NCBI GenBank assembly: GCA_022842325.1
Contig: JALHPU010000027.1
Location: 1-58,487 of the forward strand
Direction: 5' to 3'
Source: Sulfuritalea sp.
GTDB lineage: Bacteria; Pseudomonadota; Gammaproteobacteria; Burkholderiales; Rhodocyclaceae
DNA length: 58,487 nt
Both the position numbers and the translations under genes were made by a program. Positions 51,132 through 58,249 of this stretch are shown here, in pieces (positions within the stretch are counted from its first letter, which is position 1; the number at the start of each line of letters is the position of its first letter). The notes under the pieces are model-generated. The model ran no database searches. It was not told where the DNA came from and saw only the letters and a program-made list of their open reading frames with translations.

Positions 51132-51559
51132 GCAGTCGCCGCGAAGAACAGGCCTGGACCTTGATCTTCGGTGCCTGGCTGATCGCCGGCGCCTCGACCT
51201 TGGGCGCGCTGTTCTTCGGCGAAGTCATGCAGCTGCCGCCCTGCGTGCTGTGCTGGTACCAGCGCATATTCATGTTTCCGCTGGCGCTGATCCTGCCGCT
51301 CGGCCTGTTTCCGCTCGACGCCCGGGTGATCCGCTACGGGCTGGTGCTGGCCGTGCCCGGCTGGGGCTTTGCGGCATTCCACCAGTTGCTGGTCGCCGGG
51401 GTGATTCCCGAGAGCATCAAGCCCTGCACCAGGGGCGTGCCCTGCTCGGAAACCGTCATCCAATGGTTTGGCTTCCTCACCATTCCCCTGCTGTCGCTCG
51501 CCGCCTTTTCCACCATCATCGCGCTGCTGGTCGCGGCGCATCTGCGGAGTTGCAAATGA
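51128..51559 (+). CDS. DsbB-family disulfide oxidoreductase
   Basis: This 143-residue four-helix protein has the first Cys pair in LPPCVLCWYQRIFMFPLA and the second in IKPCTRGVPCSETVIQW, the DsbB/BdbC layout. It reoxidises a DsbA partner and passes electrons to quinone. The gene for a DsbA-like protein overlaps its end by four bases, so the two form a dedicated pair. Confidence 0.9.
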   Translation: MSSRREEQAWTLIFGAWLIAGASTLGALFFGEVMQLPPCVLCWYQRIFMFPLALILPLGLFPLDARVIRYGLVLAVPGWGFAAFHQLLVAGVIPESIKPCTRGVPCSETVIQWFGFLTIPLLSLAAFSTIIALLVAAHLRSCK

Positions 51560-52209
51560 AACAGAAGACGCTTTTCATCATTGCCGTGGTCTGCCTGCTG
51601 CTGGGCTTCATCGTTGCGGCGCTGCTCTACAACGTCGAGAAGGAGGAACAGGCCGGCCAGCTGGTTGCCGTGAACAACCCGGCACTGGTGCGCATGCATT
51701 CGCCGAGCCTGGGCTCTGCCTCCGCGCCGGTGGTGATTGTCGAATTCCTCGATCCCGCCTGCGAAACCTGCGCCGCCTTCTATCCGCTGGTCAAGCAGAT
51801 CATGGCCGCGAACCCCGACCGGATCCGCCTGGTACTGCGCTACGCCCCCTTCCACAAGGGCTCCGATCAGGTGGTCGCGGCCCTCGAGGCGGCGCGCAAG
51901 CAGGGCAAGTACTGGCAGGCGCTGGAAGCGCTGCTGGCGGCGCAGGCCGACTGGGTGCATAACCACGCGGCGCAGGTCGACCGGATCTGGCCGCATCTGG
52001 AGAAGGTCGGTCTCAACCTGCAGCAGCTGCGCAGCGACATGGCCGCGCCCGAAATTGCCGGCGTCATCGAGCAGGACCTGCTCGATGCGCAGACGCTGAA
52101 GGTGACCAAGACGCCGGAGTATTTCGTGAACGGCAAGCCGCTGCCGCGCTTCGGCATCGAGCCGCTGAAGCAACTGATCGACGAGGCGCTGGCGGCAAGC
52201 CGGCGCTGA
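51556..52209 (+). CDS. Membrane-anchored DsbA-like thiol-disulfide protein
   Basis: This 217-residue protein has an N-terminal membrane anchor (TLFIIAVVCLLLGFIVAALLY). The thioredoxin-fold DsbA domain has EFLDPACETCAAFYPLV (CETC active site), VLRYAPFHKGSDQVV and the cis-Pro loop VTKTPEYFVNGKPLPRFG. It is the partner of the DsbB-type protein encoded just upstream. The arrangement resembles BdbD-BdbC and is likely to serve specific periplasmic clients. Confidence 0.88.
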   Translation: MKQKTLFIIAVVCLLLGFIVAALLYNVEKEEQAGQLVAVNNPALVRMHSPSLGSASAPVVIVEFLDPACETCAAFYPLVKQIMAANPDRIRLVLRYAPFHKGSDQVVAALEAARKQGKYWQALEALLAAQADWVHNHAAQVDRIWPHLEKVGLNLQQLRSDMAAPEIAGVIEQDLLDAQTLKVTKTPEYFVNGKPLPRFGIEPLKQLIDEALAASRR

Positions 52210-52215
52210 GGTCCG

Positions 52216-52318
52216 GCGGGACGTAGGGCGGATGTAGGGCGGATGTAGGGCGGATGTAGGGCGGATGTAGGGCGGACTTCAGTCCGCCAACATAATCTGG
52301 CCGACTGAAGTCGGCCCT
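52216..52318. repeat. Tandem GTAGGGCGGAT repeat with flanking hairpins
   Basis: About five 11-base units of GTAGGGCGGAT run head to tail. They are followed by CGGACTTCAGTCCG and by GCCGACTGAAGTCGGC, each a perfect palindromic hairpin. It lies between the convergent dsbA-like and enoyl-CoA hydratase genes and may act as a terminator. The last unit reads into CCCTAC, the reverse of the unit start. Confidence 0.85.
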
Positions 52319-53093
52319 ACCGCCCCGTGAAGCGCGGCGGGCGTTTTTCCAGGAAGGCCGCCAGGCCTTCCGCATAATCCTGCGTGCCGAGGAAAGCGAA
52401 GGAGTCACGTTTCTCGTCCTCCGTCAGCGGCCGGCCTTCAATCAACCGCGCGATCCACTGCTTGTGCCAGCGCGCCACCAGCGGCGCCCCGGCGGCGATG
52501 CGCGCGGCCGTGGCTGCGGCTTCCGCCAGCACCGCGGCGTCGGCCACCACCCGCGTCAGCAGGCCTTTGGCATACGCCTCGGCGGCATTCAGCAGCCGCC
52601 CTTCGAGCAGGATTTCCTTCGCCACCGCCGGACCGGCCAGGCGCAACAAACCCGACAGTTCGCCGGGATACATGGAGAAGCCCAGCTTCATGATCGGCGC
52701 GCCGAACTTGGCACTCTCGCCGGCGATGCGCAGGTCGCAGGCGCAGGCGATTTCGAGGCCGCCGCCGACGCAGGGGCCGAGGATCGCGGCGACCGTCGGC
52801 TGCGGGCAGGATTCGATCGCGGCCAGCGCCGCGCCAACCGCCTCGTGATAGGCCAGCGCCAGGTCGACCGTGGCGCGCGCGGTGCGAAACTCTTCGAGGT
52901 CGCCGCCGGCGGCGAAGACCAGACCTTCGCCGCGCAGGATCACGCAACGCAGGGTATCGTCTGCCGCCAGTTCGCTCATGGTTTCGCGCAACCGCTGCCA
53001 CATCAGGGCATTCAGCGCGTTCAGCTTGTCGGGATTGAACAGGGTGACGGTGGCGATGGCGCCGTCGCGTTCGCAGAGGATGTCGGATTTCAT
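52317..53093 (-). CDS. Enoyl-CoA hydratase/isomerase family protein
   Basis: This 258-residue crotonase-fold protein has VTLFNPDKLNALNALMWQRL, the oxyanion-hole region VILRGEGLVFAAGGDLEEF and AAILGPCVGGGLEIACACDLRIAGESAKFGAPIMKLGF. The C-terminal FLEKRPPRFTGR is typical. One of the two catalytic Glu residues of true hydratases is not obvious (the region reads MYPGELSG), so it may be an isomerase or other crotonase. ATG 53093 follows GGGAG. Confidence 0.85.
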   Translation of the reverse strand: MKSDILCERDGAIATVTLFNPDKLNALNALMWQRLRETMSELAADDTLRCVILRGEGLVFAAGGDLEEFRTARATVDLALAYHEAVGAALAAIESCPQPTVAAILGPCVGGGLEIACACDLRIAGESAKFGAPIMKLGFSMYPGELSGLLRLAGPAVAKEILLEGRLLNAAEAYAKGLLTRVVADAAVLAEAAATAARIAAGAPLVARWHKQWIARLIEGRPLTEDEKRDSFAFLGTQDYAEGLAAFLEKRPPRFTGR

Positions 53094-53435
53094 GGGCACT
53101 CCCGATCAGGCACCGGCTTCAAGCCGTCCCCGGACCGACTCCGGGGCAGGCTCCCGACACATGCCGGAATCTGGCAATTGTTGCGCGGGTCGTCGTTTGG
53201 TCGTCGAACAAAGGCGTCGGGTATCAGATGCTCGGAAAGTCAAATGACTCTGACCCCTTTGGTTCTCCATTTTCATTTCCGGTTTTCGATCAGCAACAAT
53301 GGCTAAAGCGCGCAGAATACGGACCGGCGACACACATCAGAGGGCGTCGGATTCGCCGACGTGCATGCCGGGCTCGTCCGCCGCAGCTCACTTCAGCAGG
53401 GCATGGGTAATGTGTCGCAAAGTCTCCTGCAACGA
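53094..53435. other. Intergenic region at the edge of the accessory patch
   Basis: No convincing gene. It contains GACTCTGACCCCTTT, a phrase I associate with flanks of REP-associated or other transposases in Betaproteobacteria. Base composition becomes patchy and falls below the surroundings. It probably contains remnants of insertions before the toxin-antitoxin copy. Confidence 0.5.
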
Positions 53436-53795
53436 TCACGCCGCCGACTTCATCACGAAGTCCGCACGAATTTCATCGAAAGGCACGGTGAGTTTGCCGT
53501 CTTCCGTTTTTCCCACCATGCCGATTTCGATCATTGCCGCGGCATCCTCGTGAACCCGCTTCACGTCGCGACCCAAGGCGCGCGCCAGAGCGCGCACCCC
53601 GAGCGGCCCGGTGTTTTGCAGGCACTCGATCAGCTCCCAGCGCTTGGGCGTAAGCACGCGAAACAAGGCGGCAGGCGATTCGAAATCGAAATGCTCGCCC
53701 TTGTATTTCCCGCCCTTCCAGGCCGAAAGGAATCCGGCGCGCACCACCTTCAGCGACTCGTCCCCCTTGCGGATACGGATGCTTGCGGTTCTCAT
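53436..53795 (-). CDS. HVO_A0114-like DNA-binding antitoxin/regulator, second copy
   Basis: This 119-residue protein is homologous to that at 531-878. Shared blocks are LFRVLTPKRWELIECL, GVRALARALGRDVKRVHEDAAAMIEIGMVGKTEDGKLTVPFDEI and a C-terminal VMKSAA. The ATG at 53795 lies inside the end of the broken toxin gene, as in the intact pair, with GAGGAGGGC before it. The antitoxin appears full-length while its toxin is truncated, so it may survive as an orphan regulator. Confidence 0.7.
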   Translation of the reverse strand: MRTASIRIRKGDESLKVVRAGFLSAWKGGKYKGEHFDFESPAALFRVLTPKRWELIECLQNTGPLGVRALARALGRDVKRVHEDAAAMIEIGMVGKTEDGKLTVPFDEIRADFVMKSAA

Positions 53796-53934
53796 CGTCC
53801 TGCCCTCCTCTTTTCAACCTCGCGCAAAAATCGTCGATCAGCTTTTCCGGACTGTCGAAGCGGTAGGCGTGCTCGCGACCTCCTTGATGGCGGTGATCTC
53901 CCTTCGGCCGCTTGCAGTACCTTTCACAAGCCAA
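53796..53934 (-). pseudogene. Truncated TumE-like (DUF6516) toxin
   Basis: Codons for KGDHRHQGGREHAYRF and DSPEKLIDDF align with KGDHRHFGKRESVYAF and TTPEQLITDF of the intact toxin at 254-550. The first half, including the KYRLA and LRYDNE blocks, is missing. The frame also runs past the normal stop into the antitoxin gene. The break coincides with the end of the low-GC gene at 53924-54964, so that insertion probably removed the 5' part. Confidence 0.7.
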
Positions 53935-54964
53935 CTAAGGTATTAGCTTCTTTGAAAAAGGTCTCCGACCACATTACATTGACTTCGCCGGTCTCCGGCG
54001 AATATCGAACCATGAATTTGTTTGCGTCGTCTCCATGAATCATCATTCTGGTGGCATCACTTACTGACGAGGTAAAAAAATGAACCGTACAAGAAGTGTT
54101 GAAGGTAGGAGAAGCTGGTTCCGGTATCACCCGACCCTCATTGAGTAAGTTCCCAACCGAGTAAGTTTTCAACGTGAATTTTCCCGTTTCATCTTTCGCG
54201 ATTCTATGAACGAAAAGGTATCCGTCTACCCCGTAATTCAATGTGATGATGGGGCCGTGTAGGAGAACCGCTTTATCGCTGAACTCCCAAAACACAAAAG
54301 TAAGTGGAACCTTGAAGAGCCTTCGTGCGATGGGATCGAAAAACAAAAGTTCGAATCCGCCACCGTAGTAGACATCATGCGTAGCGCTCGAAGTAACTTC
54401 GTGATACAGGGCAATTGCCAACCGTCCAATTATCGCCCCGAAGCTTTCTTCAAAGTAGCTTGGCTTTTCGGAAACCCCGACAAGGTTGAAGTCGATGCTT
54501 TCGAGAAAGTGCTTTGTACCCGACCCCGCATATTTGAATTTGGTCTTGTTATCGAGGATCGTTTCTCCAGTCAGGTAGTCCTGCACAAATCCTCTGCCAT
54601 GTTCCGGATCCGTCAAACAGTAGAAGATAAAACTAACACTTGCTAGTTCGCTATCAAGTAGGCCTGCACAATATATTTGCTCTAGGAGCTTATCGGGTGT
54701 GTAGGGTGGTTTGAGTTGATCAGCTATTCGTTGAATCAAGTAAGTTGCAACAAGCTTGCTTCCGGCCCACGCCACCGCCAGGTGGTCGTTGATGATTACA
54801 ACCTTTTGCGATAGATCCACAAAATACAAACTGACGTCGGACTGTGCCTTGTTAAATCGTGTCGGTATATCGAGCGGTGATTCCTGCTCTTTGGAGCCAG
54901 AAATCAAGAGATCGCCGACCAATACAGAACCACCCTCATATTGAAATGAGCAAATGATCGTCAA
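53924..54964 (-). CDS. Unidentified protein, possibly Ntn-hydrolase/proteasome-like
   Basis: This 346-residue protein has much lower GC than its neighbours. It starts MTIICSFQYEGGSVLVGDLLISG. The next long block includes LSQKVVIINDHLAVAWAGSKLVATYL. This order (Thr at position 2, a short strand, GG-x-VLxxD, then a Lys-containing strand and an A-x-AG-S-x-L-V-A helix start) resembles the N-terminal part of proteasome beta and HslV subunits, where Thr1 is the nucleophile. The remaining 250 residues match nothing I know. The family is a hypothesis. The low GC and the truncated toxin beside it suggest transfer. Confidence 0.5.
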   Translation of the reverse strand: MTIICSFQYEGGSVLVGDLLISGSKEQESPLDIPTRFNKAQSDVSLYFVDLSQKVVIINDHLAVAWAGSKLVATYLIQRIADQLKPPYTPDKLLEQIYCAGLLDSELASVSFIFYCLTDPEHGRGFVQDYLTGETILDNKTKFKYAGSGTKHFLESIDFNLVGVSEKPSYFEESFGAIIGRLAIALYHEVTSSATHDVYYGGGFELLFFDPIARRLFKVPLTFVFWEFSDKAVLLHGPIITLNYGVDGYLFVHRIAKDETGKFTLKTYSVGNLLNEGRVIPEPASPTFNTSCTVHFFTSSVSDATRMMIHGDDANKFMVRYSPETGEVNVMWSETFFKEANTLVGL

Positions 54965-55086
54965 AGCTTTAGGCCCTTCTGAAGTAGCTTATGAAATAAA
55001 AATGCCAGTACCCGCATCACAGGCTTTACTGTAGAGCAAAAAGCAACAAGAGGTCCGGAGAAAATCTGTTTTGCATAGCAATTGAA

Positions 55087-55108
55087 AGTCGGCGCTGGCG
55101 GTACGGCG
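55087..55108 (+). repeat. Dispersed motif AGTCGGCGC-N7-ACGGCG (intergenic copy)
   Basis: Exact copy preceded by GAA. This is the only strong copy lying entirely outside a gene, so it shows the motif free of coding constraint. Confidence 0.8.
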
Positions 55109-55168
55109 ATAATCAGATGATAAGAGCAGGGCCGCGCTTCTCGACCTTCAAACGCCCATGTCGCATCC

Positions 55169-55276
55169 CGAACGGGACGGTGGGGCGTTCTGCGCAGCGA
55201 AGTAAAGGGGGAGGAGGCGCCGGAACGGCGCCGACGGATGACATGAGCGGAGCAGGATGCCCCGCCGTCCCGTTCG
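55169..55276. repeat. 108-bp element with 18-bp inverted ends
   Basis: CGAACGGGACGGTGGGGC (55169-55186) and GCCCCGCCGTCCCGTTCG (55259-55276) are inverted repeats with one mismatch. Between them lie about 72 purine-rich bases (GAAGTAAAGGGGGAGGAGG, GGCGCCGGAACGGCGCC). It has the look of a small non-autonomous mobile or REP-type element. Confidence 0.7.
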
Positions 55277-55297
55277 CGCCAAAGGCGTCGAGTCATC

Positions 55298-56575
55298 CTA
55301 GTCGTGCATCTGCCGGCAATGACTCTCGCGGGCGAAAATCAGGATGATGCCGGCGACGACCATGGTCCCGACCATCAGCGTGAAGCCGTCACGGTAGGCC
55401 GTCGCGTCATAGACCCGCACCCCGGCCTGCAAGGCGCCGTCCCAGCGCCGGTCGAGCATCCAGCCCACCGCCGGCTGGAGCAGCATGCCGCCCAGCAGCG
55501 GCCCCATGTTGCAGAAGCCCGACGCGGTGCCCACCAGCCGCAGCGGCACCGATTCCTTGGCCCAGGCGAAGCCGATGATGATGTTGCCCGAGGCGAAGCC
55601 GGTAGGGATCAGCAGCAGCACCAGGGCCCACAGCGGCAGCGGCAGGAAAATGATCGCCACCCAGCCCAGCAGCGCGACGCCCGAGGCGGCCAGGTAGAGC
55701 GGCTTGCGCCGGCCCATGCGTTCCGACCAGCTGCCGAGCATGGGCCCGCCCAGGGCCCAGGCCACCAGCAGGATCGAGGTGATCGCGGCGGCGGCCTTCG
55801 GGTCGAGACCGTGCACCTGGCGCAGGAAGGGCACGCCCCACAGGCCGGCGAAGGTCAGCACTGCACCGGAAAAGCCGATCGGCACCGCGGTCAGGATCCA
55901 GATGTTGCGGTAGGACAGCACTTCCATCAGGCCGCGCAGCACCGAGGTCCCCGCATGCGACCCGTGCGCGCCCTGAAAGTGGCTGGCATAGCCCCGATCG
56001 GCCGGATCGTCGCGCACGCGCAGCCAGGTGGCGACGCACAACACTGCCGTCAGCGCGGCGGAAACGCCCATCACCGGACGCCAGCCGAAGGTTTCCACCA
56101 GAAAACGCAGCGGCACGCCGGCCACCACGCCGCCGACCACCCCCATCAGCAGGGCCATGCCCGAGGCCAGCGCGTACTGCTTCGGCGCGAACCAGTGGCT
56201 GGCGAGCTTGAGCATCGAAACGAAGGCCACCGCCACCGAGGCGCCGATCAGCAGGCGCCCCATGTTGGCCCAGAAGATGGTCGGCGCGAAGGCGAACAGC
56301 GCGGTGCCCAGCGCCGCCACGCCGGCGCCGACTGTCAGCAGGCGGCGCGGACCCCAGCGGTCGGCGATCATGCCGGTGGGGATCTGCATCGCGACGTAGG
56401 AATAGAAATAAAAGGCCGAGAGGTTGCCCAGGGCCGCGCCGGTGATGGCGAACTCGGTCATCAGCTGGTCGGTGATCACCGCCGGCGCAACGCGCAGGTA
56501 GAAGCCGATCAGGTAGAGCAGCGCGCCGAGGCCCCAGACAGTCCAGGCCAGCGATGCCGGCGGAAACCGGGGCAT
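55298..56575 (-). CDS. MFS transporter
   Basis: This 425-residue protein has twelve predicted helices. VWGLGALLYLIGFYLRVAPAVI opens it. The MFS motif-A-like GMIADRWGPRRLL lies between helices 2 and 3 and is repeated as GSWSERMGRRKPL in the second half. FNxG-like sequence (SGFCNMGPLLGGML) occurs late. The substrate is unknown, possibly an organic acid of the ACS type. ATG 56575 is used, because upstream sequence is an intergenic repeat. One motif variant lies at 56312. Confidence 0.85.
   Translation of the reverse strand: MPRFPPASLAWTVWGLGALLYLIGFYLRVAPAVITDQLMTEFAITGAALGNLSAFYFYSYVAMQIPTGMIADRWGPRRLLTVGAGVAALGTALFAFAPTIFWANMGRLLIGASVAVAFVSMLKLASHWFAPKQYALASGMALLMGVVGGVVAGVPLRFLVETFGWRPVMGVSAALTAVLCVATWLRVRDDPADRGYASHFQGAHGSHAGTSVLRGLMEVLSYRNIWILTAVPIGFSGAVLTFAGLWGVPFLRQVHGLDPKAAAAITSILLVAWALGGPMLGSWSERMGRRKPLYLAASGVALLGWVAIIFLPLPLWALVLLLIPTGFASGNIIIGFAWAKESVPLRLVGTASGFCNMGPLLGGMLLQPAVGWMLDRRWDGALQAGVRVYDATAYRDGFTLMVGTMVVAGIILIFARESHCRQMHD
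56312..56333 (-). repeat. Dispersed motif, GCGGCG variant
   Basis: AGTCGGCGC, seven bases, GCGGCG, in the MFS gene, in sense orientation. Confidence 0.5.
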
Positions 56576-56637
56576 TCCCCCCGGCCCCCTTTCCGGGAAA
56601 GGGGGTGACTGTGGCTCGCGCTGCTCGATTGAATTAC
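56576..56637. repeat. C-rich intergenic repeat, partial copy D
   Basis: CCCCCCGGCCCCCTTTCC pairs with GGAAAGGGGGTGACTGTGGCTCGC, matching the first hairpin block of copies A-C. The distal CTTGGGACGGCCCGGCG block is missing. Confidence 0.65.
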
Positions 56638-57222
56638 TCACGCCGGGAAGGTCTCTGCCCACCACAAGCGCGCTTTCAGGCCCCAGGTCGTGGCATAGCC
56701 GACCACGCGGAAGCGGATGTTGCCGGCGCCATCGACCACGAAATGCGTCGGCACACCGCTCACGCGCCAGTTGGCCGCATGGCGGCCGTCGGCGTCGATC
56801 AGCACCGGCAGCGCGATGCCGCGCTCCTTCAAATGTTTGGTCACCGTCGCCGCATCGCCCGACTGCATCGCCACCGAAATCACGCGATGATCCTTCGCCA
56901 CACTGACGATGTTGCCCTCCTCGGCCGAGCACACCGGGCACCACGTGGCCCAGAAGGCGACCAGTGTCGGCGCGTTGTTCGCCGTCTCACCAGCGCCGAC
57001 TCTTGCCGGGCTGCCGTCAGTAAGTACCCCGACCAACGGCGGCGCCGCACCCTCGGGCAGGCCGCGCGTCTGCCAGTACTGGGCGCCAAGGATGACGGCA
57101 ATGATCAGTGCAGCTTCGAGCGCATGGCGCGGCGTGAACACGCGGCGCAGGCGATCCCGCAAACCCTGTGCTCTGCGCACCTGCTTGTCCGCTGCGCGGA
57201 ATGGTGTCAGCACTGCTCCCAC
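56638..57222 (-). CDS. TlpA/ResA-like membrane-anchored thioredoxin
   Basis: This 194-residue protein has one N-terminal membrane anchor (ALEAALIIAVILGAQYW, about 34-50). The thioredoxin fold has the active site in TLVAFWATWCPVCSAEEGNI (CPVC) and the cis-Pro in WRVSGVPTHFVVDGAGNI. It reduces periplasmic disulfides and is similar to ScsD/ResA proteins. Its start overlaps the rhodanese stop by 16 bases, so the two are coupled. An exact dispersed-motif copy lies at 56980-57001. Confidence 0.88.
   Translation of the reverse strand: MGAVLTPFRAADKQVRRAQGLRDRLRRVFTPRHALEAALIIAVILGAQYWQTRGLPEGAAPPLVGVLTDGSPARVGAGETANNAPTLVAFWATWCPVCSAEEGNIVSVAKDHRVISVAMQSGDAATVTKHLKERGIALPVLIDADGRHAANWRVSGVPTHFVVDGAGNIRFRVVGYATTWGLKARLWWAETFPA
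56980..57001 (-). repeat. Dispersed motif AGTCGGCGC-N7-ACGGCG
   Basis: Exact copy in the thioredoxin gene, only about 670 bases from the 56312 variant. Confidence 0.75.
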
Positions 57223-57599
57223 GGCAGGCCTTCGAAGCGCCAGCCGTTCATCGCGCCGCGATGGTGGGTGTCGTCGAGTTCGCCTTCGAAGCCGTGCAGC
57301 ACGTTGAACACGCGCGTGAAGCCGGCGGCTTCGAGCGCATGGCCGGCATCGACCGAGCGGTTGCCGCTACGGCAGATCAGCACCACCGGGCGGTCGCCGG
57401 AATGGCCGGCGAGTTTCCTGACTTCGCCGACGAAGTGGGGATTGACTTCCCAGTCGGGACCGTCGTTCCACGAGACATGGCTGACGCCGGCCGGGTGGCC
57501 GACGAAAAAGAACTCCATTTCACTGCGGCAATCGACGAACAGTGCGCTCGGGTTGTCGTGCAGAAACTGGGCGGCTTCCTTGGGGGTCAGGTGTTTCAT
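57207..57599 (-). CDS. Rhodanese-domain protein
   Basis: This 130-residue cytoplasmic single-domain protein has LTPKEAAQFLHDNPSALFVDCRSEMEF at the start. The active loop is VLICRSGNRSVDAGHALEAAGF (Cys nucleophile in CRSGNRS). It ends NVLHGFEGELDD. It transfers sulfane sulfur. A second rhodanese follows on the other strand at the window end. The ATG follows AAGGAGTTGCC. Confidence 0.9.
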   Translation of the reverse strand: MKHLTPKEAAQFLHDNPSALFVDCRSEMEFFFVGHPAGVSHVSWNDGPDWEVNPHFVGEVRKLAGHSGDRPVVLICRSGNRSVDAGHALEAAGFTRVFNVLHGFEGELDDTHHRGAMNGWRFEGLPWEQC

Positions 57600-57687
57600 G
57601 GCAACTCCTTGTCTTTATTGTTCCATTCTAGCTCAGCGTCGCGGCCCGCCAAAAGCGGGCCAGGAGCCGCTCCGGTATCATCCGCTC

Positions 57688-58176
57688 ATGAATCCACTGA
57701 CCCGCGTCCTTCTCGCGTTTGCTTCCATGATCGGCTTTTACGGCTGCGATGGCGACCAGCTCGCCCAACTCAAGCCGGGGATTTCGACCGCGCAGGAAGT
57801 GCGCGAGCGGCTGGGCCCGCCCGGCACCGAGTGGCCCAACGGCGACGGCAGCGTGACCTGGGAATACCCGCGCGGACCCGAGGGCACGCGCTGCTGGATG
57901 TTGACGCTGAATCAGGGTGGCGTGCTGCAGAAAATCGAGCAGGCGCTGACCGAGGAGAACTTCGCCCGCATCGAAAAGGGCTGGCGCGGCGAGCAGGTGC
58001 GGCGCCTGCTGGGCAAGCCGGCCGGCGAAGTAAAATTTCCGCTGAAGCCCGAGGTGGTCTGGGAGTGGCGCATCGACCCGGCGACGCCGGAAAACCGCGC
58101 CTTCTTCCACGTGCATTTCAGCCTCGACGGAATCGTCACCGGCACCTCGCGCCGCGAGGACGTGCCGCTGCGCTGA
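57688..58176 (+). CDS. BamE/SmpA-like lipoprotein with duplicated domain
   Basis: This 162-residue protein has a lipoprotein-type N-terminus ending FYGC. Two similar units follow. Unit one is LKPGISTAQEVRERLGPPGTEW...VTWEYPRGP. Unit two is EKGWRGEQVRRLLGKPAGEV...VVWEWRID. Each shows the 'KPG-x-TxxEVxxxLGxP' pattern of the BamE/SmpA fold. It is not the usual single-domain BamE and probably has another envelope role. The ATG at 57688 gives the expected signal. Confidence 0.75.
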   Translation: MNPLTRVLLAFASMIGFYGCDGDQLAQLKPGISTAQEVRERLGPPGTEWPNGDGSVTWEYPRGPEGTRCWMLTLNQGGVLQKIEQALTEENFARIEKGWRGEQVRRLLGKPAGEVKFPLKPEVVWEWRIDPATPENRAFFHVHFSLDGIVTGTSRREDVPLR

Positions 58177-58249
58177 AGCCGGGCATGAACCAAACGCGGC
58201 AGGGCCGGTCGGAGCCTGCCGACCCGCCAATTTTCATAAGGATTACATA

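Larger units (their letters stand above)
54965..55297. other. Intergenic region with a 108-bp inverted-repeat element
   Basis: No gene is supported. 54965-55080 is AT-richer and belongs to the accessory patch. 55087-55108 carries a dispersed-motif copy and 55169-55276 a long-armed inverted repeat, both described separately. Confidence 0.6.

Noticed and set aside
54961..55296. A 111-codon open frame upstream of the low-GC gene
   Set aside because: It runs through the 108-bp inverted-repeat element and a dispersed-motif copy, and shows no domain or ribosome site.
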